Source: Acidobacteriota bacterium
GTDB taxonomy: Bacteria > Acidobacteriota > Blastocatellia > Pyrinomonadales > Pyrinomonadaceae
Length of the DNA: 64,000 nucleotides
NCBI GenBank assembly: GCA_016700075.1
Contig: CP065000.1
Span: 1,364,001-1,428,000 of the forward strand
Reading direction: 5' to 3'
Below are positions 24,169-33,580 of the stretch, in pieces. Position numbers and translations under genes: made by a program. How positions within the stretch are numbered: position 1 is the first letter of the stretch; each line of letters begins with the position of its first letter. The notes beneath the pieces are model-generated. The model did not search any database and was not told the origin of the DNA. It saw only the letters and a program-made list of their open reading frames with translations.

Positions 24169-25818
24169 TTACGGCTTCGTTGGCGAGCCCTGAACAACCT
24201 CCGGCCTGGTCGAGACAGGAGCCTGGAGAACTACAGGAGACGCTTCGGGCGTCTGCATGGAGTTCGAAGGCGGATTGCCCATCGGGACAGGCTGAATTAT
24301 CGTTGTCGGCCGCGGTGCAGCGTTCTTCGAATAGTCTGCCCTTGTTATCCTCGGCGTGATGAAGAAGAGGATCTCATTTGTATTACGCTGAACGCCTTTC
24401 CTCTTGAAGAGGTTTCCGAACACCGGGATGCTTGCCAAGCCCGGCGTGCGGTCCTGACTTTCACGCTCATCGTCAAATAACACGCCGCCTACGACGGTCG
24501 TGCCGCCGTCGGGAACGGTTACCTGCGTGGTCATGCTCTGAGTGTTGATCGCCGGTGATGCACCGCCGACCACTGTCGCGGTCGAACTATTCTCAGCGAC
24601 AACGTTAAGGATCACCGTATCCTCGCCTGTGATCTGAGGTGTGATAGCGAGCCGCAGCGGAACATCGACATAGGTCGTAGTGGCAACGACCGCTCCGCCG
24701 CCGCTGTTAGGCTGAATGGTGGTGATCGGGATCTTTGTTCCGCTCTTGATCTCGGCAGGACGATTATTAAGGGTCGTTACACGAGGTGTAGCGATCACCT
24801 TCGCCTGACCTTTCTGTTCACCGGCAGAGATCATTGCATTGATCTGAGCTGTGCCGAAAACACCTGTTGTCAGTCCGATGGCGGTGTTCGCGATCTTCGA
24901 GAACATATCGTTGTTGATCGGCGGAACGGGATATCCCGTCGGCGGCGTCAACGTACTCTCAGCATTCGGCAATGTTCCGCCGCCTGCGGCACTGCCGCGG
25001 CCGCCCAATACTAAGGCTGCCAACTGCACGCCGACGTCACGGCTGAAATTGCGTGATGCCACAACAATGCGTGCTTCGATCTCAACCTGAGGTTCGGGCT
25101 GATCGAGAAGTGAGATCAGCTGCTTCACGGCATCAATGTTCTGCCTGACGTCCGTGATTATGAGAGTGTTCGAACGGCCGTCAACCTCGACGGTTCCTCG
25201 ACGCGAAAGCCGCTTTTTGATGATACCGAGGATTCCCTGGTCGGAACCGCCGCCACCACCGCCGCCGCCCGCAGATGATTCGCCTGCAGCAGTACCTGTG
25301 ACGGTCTGACCTGCACCGCCGGCGTCGCTCGCGAGCGTACCAGACGCGCGTGCATAGTTAAGACGGACAAATTCGGTATAGAGGGGCGACGTATCAAGCT
25401 GATTGTTCATCCTCTCGCGGAACAGTTCGCCTTCGGCGGCCAAGGTCTTGTTGTCGGCGACACGAAGAATGTTACCGTTCACCTGAACGCCCAGTTCCTG
25501 AGCCTGTAGAATGGAGTCAAGAGCGACGTTCCAAGGAACGTCCATCACCTTGACCGTTACAGGTACCTCTTTCACCGATTTGTCGATGACGAAGTTTATG
25601 CCGTATTGATCCGTGATGTATCTGAGAATATCGCGGACATCGGCGTTGACGACGTCAAGGCTGATAGGTTCGCCGCGGAAATCCGGTTCACCGTAATGAC
25701 GTCCTTGCTTTTGTGGATCGACCTTTTGAGCAGCCACTGATAGGGTTAGCACGGCTGCTACGGCAATCATCAAAATTGCGGTCTTCAAGGTCCTGATTGA
25801 GAAATTAAGAGAGTTCAT
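24169..25818 (-). CDS. pilQ: Type IV pilus secretin PilQ
   Basis: 549 residues. Outer-membrane multimeric channel through which the pilus passes. Signal peptide (AILMIAVAAVLTLSVAAQ), STN/N0 domain (ISLDVVNADVRDILRYITD), secretin N domain (NTLIITDVRQNIDAVKQLI) and the secretin pore domain (KVIATPRVTTLNNRPAEIKSG ... VPDGGTTVVGGVL ... IPVFGNLFKRK ... ILFFITPRI). A glycine-rich loop sits near residue 190. No N-terminal AMIN domains are present, so it is shorter than proteobacterial PilQ. The C-terminal 50 residues are Pro/Thr-rich. Last gene of the operon. Confidence 0.93.
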   Translation of the reverse strand: MNSLNFSIRTLKTAILMIAVAAVLTLSVAAQKVDPQKQGRHYGEPDFRGEPISLDVVNADVRDILRYITDQYGINFVIDKSVKEVPVTVKVMDVPWNVALDSILQAQELGVQVNGNILRVADNKTLAAEGELFRERMNNQLDTSPLYTEFVRLNYARASGTLASDAGGAGQTVTGTAAGESSAGGGGGGGGSDQGILGIIKKRLSRRGTVEVDGRSNTLIITDVRQNIDAVKQLISLLDQPEPQVEIEARIVVASRNFSRDVGVQLAALVLGGRGSAAGGGTLPNAESTLTPPTGYPVPPINNDMFSKIANTAIGLTTGVFGTAQINAMISAGEQKGQAKVIATPRVTTLNNRPAEIKSGTKIPITTIQPNSGGGAVVATTTYVDVPLRLAITPQITGEDTVILNVVAENSSTATVVGGASPAINTQSMTTQVTVPDGGTTVVGGVLFDDERESQDRTPGLASIPVFGNLFKRKGVQRNTNEILFFITPRITRADYSKNAAPRPTTIIQPVPMGNPPSNSMQTPEASPVVLQAPVSTRPEVVQGSPTKP

Positions 25819-25871
25819 GTTTCCTCCGATTTGACTGGATCACTGAAAGATCCGGGGTTGAGAGAGCTTTA

Positions 25872-26612
25872 CTACGGCCGTTTCGCCACTCGGACGGGCC
25901 TTTTCGCCGGCTTTGCAGGCTTTTTGTCGTCGTTGCCGGCGGGCTGATCATTCATTTCGTCGAGCGGTGAGAGGAACGGATTGACGCCCGGTTTGTCAGC
26001 CTGGCCGGGTGCTCCGGTGCTTGCGCTCTGGGCCGTTTTGGTCGGTGCTCCGGCCGGAGCCGTCCCTTCGACCTGAGCGCGTACCGAATACTGCTTCAGC
26101 GGCATGTGTTCAACGGACGAGACAAATTTGCCCTCGCCGGTCTTGGTGACCTTTCTGAAGACAAGACGGTTGTCTTCTACAGCAACTAGCTGTCCGTCAA
26201 AGAACTTCTCGCCGGGATAGATAGTGTAAGAAAGCTTGATCGGTGTCGCCTCCACCATAGCCGCATAACCGCGGGGCGTTTTGAAAATGCCTGACAGCGA
26301 CATTTCGCTCAACGTCAACACGCTGGTTACCTTCGGTATCGGCTGGCCGGCTGCGACCGCCGCTTCACGCTGACGCTTATAATGTTCGATACGAGCCTCG
26401 ATCGACGGCGGACCGAAGTTCACAGGAGCCTTCACGTCGCCGGGGCCGCGGCCTCCGGGAACGTTGGAACTCGGTTTCTGTGTTTTCGGCGTCGCCCAAG
26501 TTGCCTTCTTAAAAGGATCTCGTTGGGCTTGTACCTCGCTCATCATCCCGGAACCCAGGATCATGAGGCCGATCAGCATCGCTACTCTTGAGATGGATTT
26601 GCTTTTGATCAT
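25872..26612 (-). CDS. pilP: Type IV pilus assembly protein PilP-like
   Basis: 246 residues. Signal peptide, then QRDPFKK, the conserved start of PilP after the leader, a Pro-rich linker, and the compact beta domain LSEMSLSGIFKTPRGYAAMVEA ... YTIYPGEKFFDGQLVAVEDNRLVFR. PilP links the inner-membrane PilNO complex to PilQ. The tail is unusually long and basic (KPAKPAKRPVRVAKRP). It sits between pilO and pilQ with gaps of 46 and 53 bp. Confidence 0.85.
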   Translation of the reverse strand: MIKSKSISRVAMLIGLMILGSGMMSEVQAQRDPFKKATWATPKTQKPSSNVPGGRGPGDVKAPVNFGPPSIEARIEHYKRQREAAVAAGQPIPKVTSVLTLSEMSLSGIFKTPRGYAAMVEATPIKLSYTIYPGEKFFDGQLVAVEDNRLVFRKVTKTGEGKFVSSVEHMPLKQYSVRAQVEGTAPAGAPTKTAQSASTGAPGQADKPGVNPFLSPLDEMNDQPAGNDDKKPAKPAKRPVRVAKRP

Positions 26613-26658
26613 GACTTTATCTCTTTCGGCTTACACTCGTTGGTGGGAATAAATTCGA

Positions 26659-27357
26659 TTACTGCTGTGAGGGGGCAGCACCGGGCGGCTGCGGTACGAC
26701 CGCCGCGCCGGGGGCCGCGGCAGCAGGTGGTGCTGCAGGCTGTCCGGGTACGGCAGGAGCGCCGGGTGCTCCCGGAACGGCAGGCTTAGCATTGATATCG
26801 GTAGGGGCCGCATAGTAGGCGGTCAGCAGAAACTGCGCGTGAAGTGTCTTATTGTCACTCTGCTTGTCCAGCTGATTGATCTTGAAATCGGTGATCGACA
26901 CTATTCGCGGCAACTTTGCCATGGCGTCAAAGAATGCCCGGAGGTTTGTGAAATTACTGTCAACCTCGACCTCCACCGGCTTCGCCATAATCGAATCCTG
27001 CGTCGTATCGTCTCTCGGAGCGAAGCGCATGACGATCATTCTGCTGGCATTCGCGGTGTCCTGAAGGCCTTGAAGAACATTAGTGATCTCACGTTCTTCG
27101 GGAAGGAGGACCTTTAGCTCTTCGTATTCCTCGGCCTTGCTCGCATAGAGTGTGCGGAACTCATTTATCCGCTGTGTTGCGACGCGGGCTGTCTCGTTCT
27201 TTGCTTTCAACTGGGCGACCTGGTCGTTCAGATTCGCCACTTCGGTCCTGATCTCGCTGGTGTAGAAATACCAGACACAGAAGTAAAGCAGGGCCGCAAT
27301 GCTGACCATTATGATCAGTTGAAAGTGCCATTGTAGATCTTTAAGTTTCTCTAGCAT
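26659..27357 (-). CDS. pilO: Type IV pilus inner-membrane protein PilO
   Basis: 232 residues. A short cytoplasmic N-terminus (LEKLKDLQWHFQ), one membrane helix (about 14-31), a coiled coil (VANLNDQVAQLKAKNETARV) and the ferredoxin-like periplasmic domain starting YEELKVLLPEEREITNVLQGLQDTA with the typical VDSNFTNLRAFFDAMAKLPRIV strand-helix. The Pro/Ala-rich C-terminal 45 residues (PGAPGAPAVPGQPAAPPAA) are an extension. It pairs with PilN. Confidence 0.9.
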   Translation of the reverse strand: MLEKLKDLQWHFQLIIMVSIAALLYFCVWYFYTSEIRTEVANLNDQVAQLKAKNETARVATQRINEFRTLYASKAEEYEELKVLLPEEREITNVLQGLQDTANASRMIVMRFAPRDDTTQDSIMAKPVEVEVDSNFTNLRAFFDAMAKLPRIVSITDFKINQLDKQSDNKTLHAQFLLTAYYAAPTDINAKPAVPGAPGAPAVPGQPAAPPAAAAPGAAVVPQPPGAAPSQQ

Positions 27358-27389
27358 GTTGGATCACCTGAAATTGATTTGGGAGGATA

Positions 27390-28109
27390 TCAGTTCTTTG
27401 CAACCTGTGGGACCGCTGCCGGTTGACCGGCAGGATTCACTGCTGAAGCCGTCGTCGGGGGATTGCCTGATGCATTGGGTCCTTTCGACGGCGCATACCG
27501 GCACTTGATGGTGAAGTTCACCAACGGGATCTTCTTCTGCTCGCCGTCAGCACTCGTGCGCTGTGCGGCGTTCTGATCCACGATCTCAGCCCTTACGGTC
27601 TCGATGTTGAGGTTAGCGAACAGCCCGTTCGAGAACTCGAGGCTTCGGCCAAATTGCGTCACCTGGCTCTCATCCGGTGAGTTTCCGCGGATGACGATCT
27701 CGTCGCCGGCTTGCTCGACACTCTCAAGAAAGAGCCCGGGAACCATAGAGATCCGTTCCCGCAGAGCATCGAGAACTGCGCTCGGCCCGGCCTGGGATGC
27801 TCTCAGCTTCTTGATGGCTTCGATGCGGGCATCGATGTTTGCGATCTTGGCTTCGAGTTCCTTTTGCTCGTTCATCACCTCTTCCAACTCAGCAGCGATC
27901 TGCTTCTGCTCGTCGAGCTGACGTTCTGCCTCGGTCTTCGCCATGTGGCTGCTTATTACGTCCCAGCCGATGACCGCGGCCAAAAGAACCGTCGTTACGA
28001 TGGCCATCAATGCCAATCTGGACGAGCCGCTTGAGATCTTGCGGTCAACCGCTGCTACGGTGCCGTTTTGCCTGTCGGTGACTGAATTAAGTAGATTGAT
28101 CTTTATCAT
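27390..28109 (-). CDS. pilN: Type IV pilus inner-membrane protein PilN
   Basis: 239 residues. The N-terminus MIKINLLNS is the conserved PilN motif that docks into cytoplasmic PilM. A membrane helix (about 32-52), a coiled coil (ERQLDEQKQIAAELEEVMNE) and a ferredoxin-like fold (LRERISMVPGLFLESVEQAG, VIRGNSPDESQVTQFGRSLE) follow. The Pro/Ala-rich tail resembles that of PilO. It begins 4 bp after pilM. Confidence 0.92.
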   Translation of the reverse strand: MIKINLLNSVTDRQNGTVAAVDRKISSGSSRLALMAIVTTVLLAAVIGWDVISSHMAKTEAERQLDEQKQIAAELEEVMNEQKELEAKIANIDARIEAIKKLRASQAGPSAVLDALRERISMVPGLFLESVEQAGDEIVIRGNSPDESQVTQFGRSLEFSNGLFANLNIETVRAEIVDQNAAQRTSADGEQKKIPLVNFTIKCRYAPSKGPNASGNPPTTASAVNPAGQPAAVPQVAKN

Positions 28110-28113
28110 TTGA

Positions 28114-29163
28114 TTACACTCCCCTTACTGCCAGTCCTACCGCGACGGCCATTTCGGGCACGATCTCTCTGAGGTAGTCAGGGTCGAATTTCTTATTGTC
28201 AACCTTTATGTTTCGGAACGGATCGAGGATCTCGACAGGAAGTTCCAGCCTGAGCGAGAGTTCTTCTGCGAGGCCTACGAGCTTGGAACCGCCGCCGGAG
28301 ATCAGGATCTTCTGAACGACTGTTTCATTGTCCTCGGTCGTGGCCCGATAGAAATCAAAGGTCTTCTGTATCTCCATTGCGACGATCTCGGTAACGTTGT
28401 TCATCAACGGCTCGATCGACTTTTCTTCAATTCCTTCAACCGCATCGAGCACTCCGCGTTTTACCGCTTCGGCCTGTTGAAAGTTGAGTCCGAGGCTGCG
28501 TTGGAGAACATCTGTAAATTGGCTTCCGCCGACGGTTATGTCGCGCGTGAACAATGATTGGGTTCCCTTGACGATATTCACGTTCATCGTGGACGCTCCG
28601 ATATTGAGGAGCGTGACGACGTCGTTTTCCGAAGGGTTATAGTTGACCTCGTAGCAATTCTGCAGGGCGAAGGTGTCGACGTCGATCACGACCGGAGACT
28701 TGCCGGCAAGCTGAATTGCCTGTTTGATATTGTCGATGCGGTCCTTTTTGCATGCCGCTATCAGAACTTGTGTTGACTCAGGCGTTTCTGAAACGACCTG
28801 ATAGTCCAGACTGACATCCGCCAGATCGTAAGGGATATGTTCTTCCGCGTGCCAGTCGATCGACTCTTCAAGTTCGTCCTTGCTCATGGGCGGCAGGACG
28901 ATGTTCTTCAAAATGACCGAATGGCCGCTTACACCGGTAACGACATTATTAGCCTTGATCTGGTGATTAGCGCAGACATTCGAGATGACGTCTGACACTA
29001 CGTTAAGCTCCATGATCTGGCCGTCGATGATAGTATCGCTGGGCAAATTCTCGAAGCCGAGACTTACCAGATTAAGGTTGTTGAGTTTGCCGTCGAGCTC
29101 GACCATCTTTATCGAGCTTGAGCCGATATCTAGTCCGGCGATGCTTTTCTTTTTACCAAACAT
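28114..29163 (-). CDS. pilM: Type IV pilus assembly ATPase-like protein PilM
   Basis: 349 residues. Actin/FtsA-like fold: SIAGLDIGSSSIKMVELD (phosphate 1), VVIDVDTFALQNCYEVN, TLLNIGASTMNVNIVKG (phosphate 2) and KILISGGGSKLVGLAEEL (adenosine motif). It forms a cytoplasmic ring that binds the PilN N-terminus. An AAGGAGCACAAATA ribosome site precedes the ATG. First gene of the pilMNOPQ operon; pilin and motor genes are elsewhere. Confidence 0.96.
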   Translation of the reverse strand: MFGKKKSIAGLDIGSSSIKMVELDGKLNNLNLVSLGFENLPSDTIIDGQIMELNVVSDVISNVCANHQIKANNVVTGVSGHSVILKNIVLPPMSKDELEESIDWHAEEHIPYDLADVSLDYQVVSETPESTQVLIAACKKDRIDNIKQAIQLAGKSPVVIDVDTFALQNCYEVNYNPSENDVVTLLNIGASTMNVNIVKGTQSLFTRDITVGGSQFTDVLQRSLGLNFQQAEAVKRGVLDAVEGIEEKSIEPLMNNVTEIVAMEIQKTFDFYRATTEDNETVVQKILISGGGSKLVGLAEELSLRLELPVEILDPFRNIKVDNKKFDPDYLREIVPEMAVAVGLAVRGV

Positions 29164-29523
29164 TATTTGTGCTCCTTACGAATCACGTGGCGGTATGTTT
29201 ACTTGAACGTTCCCGAAACTGCGGTCAGCGGTCGATCGAGGATGTGCCACCGGCGTCTATGGTTGAAAGGGAAATACGGTCATCTGACACGAAGAGGTTT
29301 AGGCGAGTCGGGATTCCGCTAGTTTCGGGCATTAAGTACGTTCAGTTGGCTCATTCGAGCCGGGCTTTTTGGTGTGTCCTGCCGTTTGTGGTGGCAATGA
29401 GATCGGCGGAAATATTACCGCCGAGATTCAAAGTTACAGGAATGCAAAACAGTTGTCAACAGTTTTTTGTCATGTTGAACACTTTTTGAACGAATTTCTT
29501 TCAGATTGAAAGAAGAGGAATTC
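29164..29523. other. 360-bp intergenic region upstream of pilM
   Basis: Must hold the pilM promoter (leftward) and the 3' end region of the leftward acyl-CoA dehydrogenase gene. I looked for -24/-12 sigma-54 elements and strong -35/-10 pairs and saw none convincing. The plus-strand open frame here has no protein-like features. Confidence 0.6.
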
Positions 29524-30717
29524 TTACTGACGGGATCGGATCTCGGCCTTTGCTATAGCCTCAAGGTGGACCTCGTCCGGACCATCCGCCAAACGAAGTG
29601 AACGGGCGTATATCCAAAACCCAGCGAGCGGATGATCCTGAGAAACACCGCCGCCGCCGTGAACCTGTATCGCGCGGTCAATTACCTTTAATGCCATTTG
29701 AGGAACCACAGCTTTGATCATCGCGATCTCTTTGCGGGCAGCCTTGTTTCCCTGCGTATCCATCAGCCACGCTGCTTTCATAACAAGCAACCTCGCCTGC
29801 TCAATGGCACATCTTGCCTCAGCGATCCATTGCCGGACCACGCCCTGATCGGCGATCGGCTTGCCGAACGCAACACGGCCATTTGCTCTATCGATCATCG
29901 ACTCGAGTGCTCTTTCGGCAGCGCCAATTAGACGCATACAATGGTGCACGCGTCCCGGGCCCAGTCGTCCCTGCGCTATCTCGAAGCCGCGGCCTTCACC
30001 CAATAGTAGATTCTGTTTTGGAACCCGAACACTGGTGAATGAAACTTCTGAATGACCGTTCGGAGCATCGTCAAATCCGAATACACGCAGGGCCCTCTCA
30101 ACCTTAACACCTTCGCAATCCATCGGGACCAGGATCATAGACTGCTGCAGATGTTTTGGCGCGGTCTGGTCGGTCTTGCCCATAAAGATCGCCAACTTGC
30201 AGCGAGCGTCGCCTGCTCCGGTCGACCACCATTTGCGGCCGTTCAAAACATATTCATCGCCATCCGCGACTATAGACGACTCGATATTCGTTGCATCCGA
30301 GGAAGCTACCGCGGGTTCGGTCATCGCAAAACACGAACGGATCTCACCGGCAAGCAGCGGCTCGAGCCATTGCTTCTTCTGCTCATCGGTGCCGTAAAGA
30401 TGCAGCACCTCCATATTGCCGGTATCCGGCGCCGAACAATTGAACACCTCAGAGGCCCACAGCACTCTGCCCATAGTTTCAGCAAGCGGAGCATATTCGA
30501 CGTTCGTGAGTCCCGAAATATCCGGCAGGAAAAGATTCCACAGCCCGGCCGCCTTTGCTTTGGCCTTCAGTTCTTCAATAAGCCCAAGTGGCTGCCATCG
30601 ATCGCCGGAATCCAACTCGTCGTTATATCGCTGTTCATTCGGATAAATATTCTCTTCCATGAATGCGTTTACGCTTTTTTGCAGTTCGGTCGATCTTGCA
30701 GAATAATTGAAGTCCAT
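29524..30717 (-). CDS. Acyl-CoA dehydrogenase (ACAD10/11-like)
   Basis: 397 residues from ATG 30717. Flavin-dependent alpha,beta-dehydrogenation of acyl-CoA. Motifs: CFAMTEPAVASSDATNIESS (FAD loop), YVLNGRKWWSTGAGD, MRLIGAAERALESM and the C-terminal IQVHGGGGVSQDHPLAGFW, followed by RSLRLADGPDEVHLEAIAK. The Arg/Asp-rich C-terminus resembles ACAD10/11. A GTG at 30726 is also in frame but lies in an intergenic repeat word. A phosphotransferase-fold gene starts 55 bp away divergently, the known partner of this subfamily. Confidence 0.93.
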   Translation of the reverse strand: MDFNYSARSTELQKSVNAFMEENIYPNEQRYNDELDSGDRWQPLGLIEELKAKAKAAGLWNLFLPDISGLTNVEYAPLAETMGRVLWASEVFNCSAPDTGNMEVLHLYGTDEQKKQWLEPLLAGEIRSCFAMTEPAVASSDATNIESSIVADGDEYVLNGRKWWSTGAGDARCKLAIFMGKTDQTAPKHLQQSMILVPMDCEGVKVERALRVFGFDDAPNGHSEVSFTSVRVPKQNLLLGEGRGFEIAQGRLGPGRVHHCMRLIGAAERALESMIDRANGRVAFGKPIADQGVVRQWIAEARCAIEQARLLVMKAAWLMDTQGNKAARKEIAMIKAVVPQMALKVIDRAIQVHGGGGVSQDHPLAGFWIYARSLRLADGPDEVHLEAIAKAEIRSRQ

Positions 30718-30721
30718 ATTC

Positions 30722-30745
30722 GCCACAGATTAACACAGGCCGCGG
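30722..30745. repeat. Intergenic word gccacagattaacaca
   Basis: The same word (one base different) occurs at 1276-1291, in both cases just upstream of a leftward gene and followed by ccgcg. Probably one copy of a genome-wide short interspersed word. Confidence 0.5.
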
Positions 30746-30772
30746 AGTTTCCGCCGTTGAAGTTGGCACGAG

Positions 30773-31834
30773 ATGAAAAAGGACGACGCAACAACCCCAA
30801 GGGCAGGAGAAGAGCTGAACGAAAAAGCTCTCAAAGATTTTCTCAGGGCTCGTCTGCCGACGCCGTTCACCGAAATGGAGGTGCTGCAGTTCCCGGCCGG
30901 CAGTTCGAATCTGACATATCTGGTCCGGCTCGGTTCAACACAGTATGTCCTCCGCCGGCCGCCATTCGGCAATACCGTGAGGACCGCCCACGATATGAAG
31001 CGAGAGTTTGAGGTACTCTCAAAGCTTGCGTTCGTTTATCCACCTGCACCGGAGCCGATCCTTTTCTGTGATGATGAGTCTGTCATCGGAGCGGAGTTCT
31101 ATTTGATGGAGAAAAGGGACGGTGTTGTGATTCGCGGTCAGGTTCCCGCATTATTTGCTGCGTCGAAAGAGGTTCAGACAAAGCTTTGCCGCAGTTTTAT
31201 GGATAATCTCGCCCGTCTTCATTCTGTCAACTACACAGCTGCAGGACTAGCCGATCTCGGAAAACCTGAGGGTTATAATCGCCGCCAGGTCGAGGGCTGG
31301 ACGCAGCGCTATATTGCAGCAAAAACCGAAGAGCACACAGAACTTGAGGCTGCGATGAAGTGGCTTGGCGAAAACGTACCCGTCGAAGCCGGTGCGTCCC
31401 TGATCCATAACGACTACAAATTCGACAACATCATGCTCGATCCCGAAGATCTGACGCGGATCATTGCCGTTCTTGATTGGGAAATGGTAACGATCGGCGA
31501 CCCGCTCATGGATCTCGGAACAACTCTAGGTTATTGGATGTCGCCTAAGTTCGGCGAAGAGTTGATGAATATGCCGTTCAATCCTCGTATATTGATGGAA
31601 AACATCTCGCGCCGTGAACTCGTGGAGTTGTACGCCTCGGCTCGAGGGATCGCACAGCCTGATATGCTTTTTTACTATGTATTTGGAACATTCAAGATCG
31701 CCGTCATCGCCCAGCAGATATATGCCCGATTCGTTAAGGGAATGACCAAAGATGAACGCTTCGCAAATTTTGATCGGTTCGTCGCCGCACTTGGCCGGAT
31801 CTCGAATTCTGCACTAGAACGCGGATCGATCTGA
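30773..31834 (+). CDS. Phosphotransferase family protein (APH/ACAD10-type kinase fold)
   Basis: 353 residues. Aminoglycoside phosphotransferase/choline kinase fold: SSNLTYLVRLGSTQYVLRRP (nucleotide loop), EFEVLSKLAFVYPPAPEPI, catalytic loop HNDYKFDNIMLD, metal-binding LDWEMVTIGDPLMDLG. In ACAD10/11 this domain phosphorylates 4-hydroxyacyl-CoA so that the dehydrogenase can eliminate phosphate. Divergent transcription from the dehydrogenase gene supports that role here. Confidence 0.9.
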   Translation: MKKDDATTPRAGEELNEKALKDFLRARLPTPFTEMEVLQFPAGSSNLTYLVRLGSTQYVLRRPPFGNTVRTAHDMKREFEVLSKLAFVYPPAPEPILFCDDESVIGAEFYLMEKRDGVVIRGQVPALFAASKEVQTKLCRSFMDNLARLHSVNYTAAGLADLGKPEGYNRRQVEGWTQRYIAAKTEEHTELEAAMKWLGENVPVEAGASLIHNDYKFDNIMLDPEDLTRIIAVLDWEMVTIGDPLMDLGTTLGYWMSPKFGEELMNMPFNPRILMENISRRELVELYASARGIAQPDMLFYYVFGTFKIAVIAQQIYARFVKGMTKDERFANFDRFVAALGRISNSALERGSI

Positions 31835-31835
31835 T

Positions 31836-32333
31836 CTAAAGTCGCTCTTTCCATTCCTCATCCGGACGAACGGGCTCAGGCTGGTCAGTGGTAAGATTTG
31901 CGGGATCAATATCGGCGTAAATGAAATTCTCAGGCGGGACCGGCGTACCGTGAATTCGGCGAAGCATCGCGAGTTGTCCGGCGTGCGTCATTGCATCGGC
32001 AAGCGGACCTTGCAGCATCTTCTCCTCGGTCATCATATCGAGAAAGGCGTCGCCGTCTGAGATGTGTTTGGACAAGCGCTCGATGGTTGAATGAAATCGA
32101 ACAACTTCTTCATCTAACGTAGCTAGCGGCTCGGGCCAAAATGTTCCGCCCGTAAAGAACGTATCGGCATAGCCCACAACGCTTGTCATATGGCATACAA
32201 GCTCTTTCGGTGTACGAGTGAGATTCCCTGCTGCGAAATCACCAAAATCTGCTGGAGCGCCGCGAACAGCCTTCTGTGTTCTGTATGCCAAAGCTGCGAG
32301 AAAATGGGCCAACATTGCCCGCTTATCGTTCAT
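31836..32333 (-). CDS. DinB-like four-helix protein
   Basis: 165 residues from ATG 32333, whose ATGA overlaps the preA stop. The sequence MLAHFLAALAYRTQKAV, then LVCHMTSVVGYADTFF and DAMTHAGQLAMLRRIHGTPV, places a His on three helices as in DinB/YfiT metal-binding bundles. Members are thiol-dependent transferases or of unknown role. Translational coupling to preA suggests a role near pyrimidine catabolism, but this is inference. Confidence 0.72.
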   Translation of the reverse strand: MNDKRAMLAHFLAALAYRTQKAVRGAPADFGDFAAGNLTRTPKELVCHMTSVVGYADTFFTGGTFWPEPLATLDEEVVRFHSTIERLSKHISDGDAFLDMMTEEKMLQGPLADAMTHAGQLAMLRRIHGTPVPPENFIYADIDPANLTTDQPEPVRPDEEWKERL

Positions 32334-33577
32334 TGCTCGCTTGTGCGCTCCCGCCAAGTTTGTGGGTTCGAGCCGTCGTCGCGGCGTTGCATTTCGATCG
32401 CCCCGGGTGATGGGCAAACCAGTGCACAGAGATTACAGCCAACGCATTCTTCTTCGATGACGCGTGGGTAGCGATCGCCGTTGGATTCGACGAATTCGAA
32501 CGATTGATGGGCTCCGTCCTCACAGGCAATGTAACAGAGGTTACAGCGGATGCAATGTTCCTCGTTGACGTGGGCCTTGACTACGTAATTGAGATCGAGA
32601 TCGCCCCAATCGGTCACGCGGTTCACACTCTTGCCGATGATGTCATTGACCGACGCAAAGCCTTTCTCGTCCAAATACGCATTTAGGCCGTCGATCATGT
32701 CCTCGACAATTCGGTAGCCGTAATGCATCACGGCGGTGCAGACCTGCACGCTGCCGGCACCGAGCAGCATGAATTCGACGGCGTCACGCCAAGTGTTGAT
32801 GCCGCCGATGCCGCTGATAGGTATATTGAATTCGGCATCGCGGGCGAGTTCACTGACCATGTTTAGAGCAATAGGTCTTACTGCAGGACCGCAATAACCG
32901 CCGTGCGCCGCCATGCCGTTGACGTTGGGATGCGGGATCATCGTGTCCAGATCGACGCCCATTACGGAATTGATGGTGTTGATCAGCGAAACGGCGTCGG
33001 CACCGCCTGCTTGAGCGGCACGGCCGGGAGGGACAATGTTCGTCACGTTTGGGGTGAGTTTGACGATGACAGGGATTTCACTGACCTCTTTCACCCATTC
33101 CGTGACCATGCAGGTGTATTCCGGAACCTGGCCCATCGCGGCTCCCATTCCCCGCTCGGACATACCATGCGGACAGCCGAAATTCAGCTCAAACCCATCG
33201 CAGCCCGTGTCCTGCGTTCGTTTGACGATCTCGTGCCAGGCTTCGCGTTTCGACTCAACCATCAGCGACGCGATGACTGCGTGACCGGGATATTTCCGTT
33301 TACACTCGGCCATCTCTTTCAGATTGACCTCGAGCGGGCGGTCCGTTATCAGCTCAATATTGTTCAGACCGATCATCCGCTGGCCGTTGTGATCCAGGCC
33401 TGCAAGTCGCGACGAGACATTCACGATCGGCTCGCCCAGCGTTTTCCACACAGCCCCGCCCCAACCCGCATCAAAAGCACGTTCCACCATCGAACCCATG
33501 TTCGTCGGCGGAGCACTCGCCAGCCAAAACGGATTCGGCGACCTTATACCTGCGAAATTGATGCTCAGATCAGCCAT
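32330..33577 (-). CDS. preA: NAD-dependent dihydropyrimidine dehydrogenase subunit PreA
   Basis: 415 residues. FMN-containing TIM barrel of the dihydroorotate-dehydrogenase type (FAGIRSPNPFWLASAPPTN, DGFELNFGCPHGMSERGMG, VIVKLTPNVTNI, SGIGGINTWRDAVEFML) plus two C-terminal 4Fe-4S motifs (CIRCNLCYIACED and CVGCNLCALVCPSPG). It reduces uracil or thymine to the dihydro form with PreT. It is separated from preT by a transporter gene that ends 3 bp before preA. Confidence 0.95.
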   Translation of the reverse strand: MADLSINFAGIRSPNPFWLASAPPTNMGSMVERAFDAGWGGAVWKTLGEPIVNVSSRLAGLDHNGQRMIGLNNIELITDRPLEVNLKEMAECKRKYPGHAVIASLMVESKREAWHEIVKRTQDTGCDGFELNFGCPHGMSERGMGAAMGQVPEYTCMVTEWVKEVSEIPVIVKLTPNVTNIVPPGRAAQAGGADAVSLINTINSVMGVDLDTMIPHPNVNGMAAHGGYCGPAVRPIALNMVSELARDAEFNIPISGIGGINTWRDAVEFMLLGAGSVQVCTAVMHYGYRIVEDMIDGLNAYLDEKGFASVNDIIGKSVNRVTDWGDLDLNYVVKAHVNEEHCIRCNLCYIACEDGAHQSFEFVESNGDRYPRVIEEECVGCNLCALVCPSPGAIEMQRRDDGSNPQTWRERTSEQ

Positions 33578-33580
33578 GGA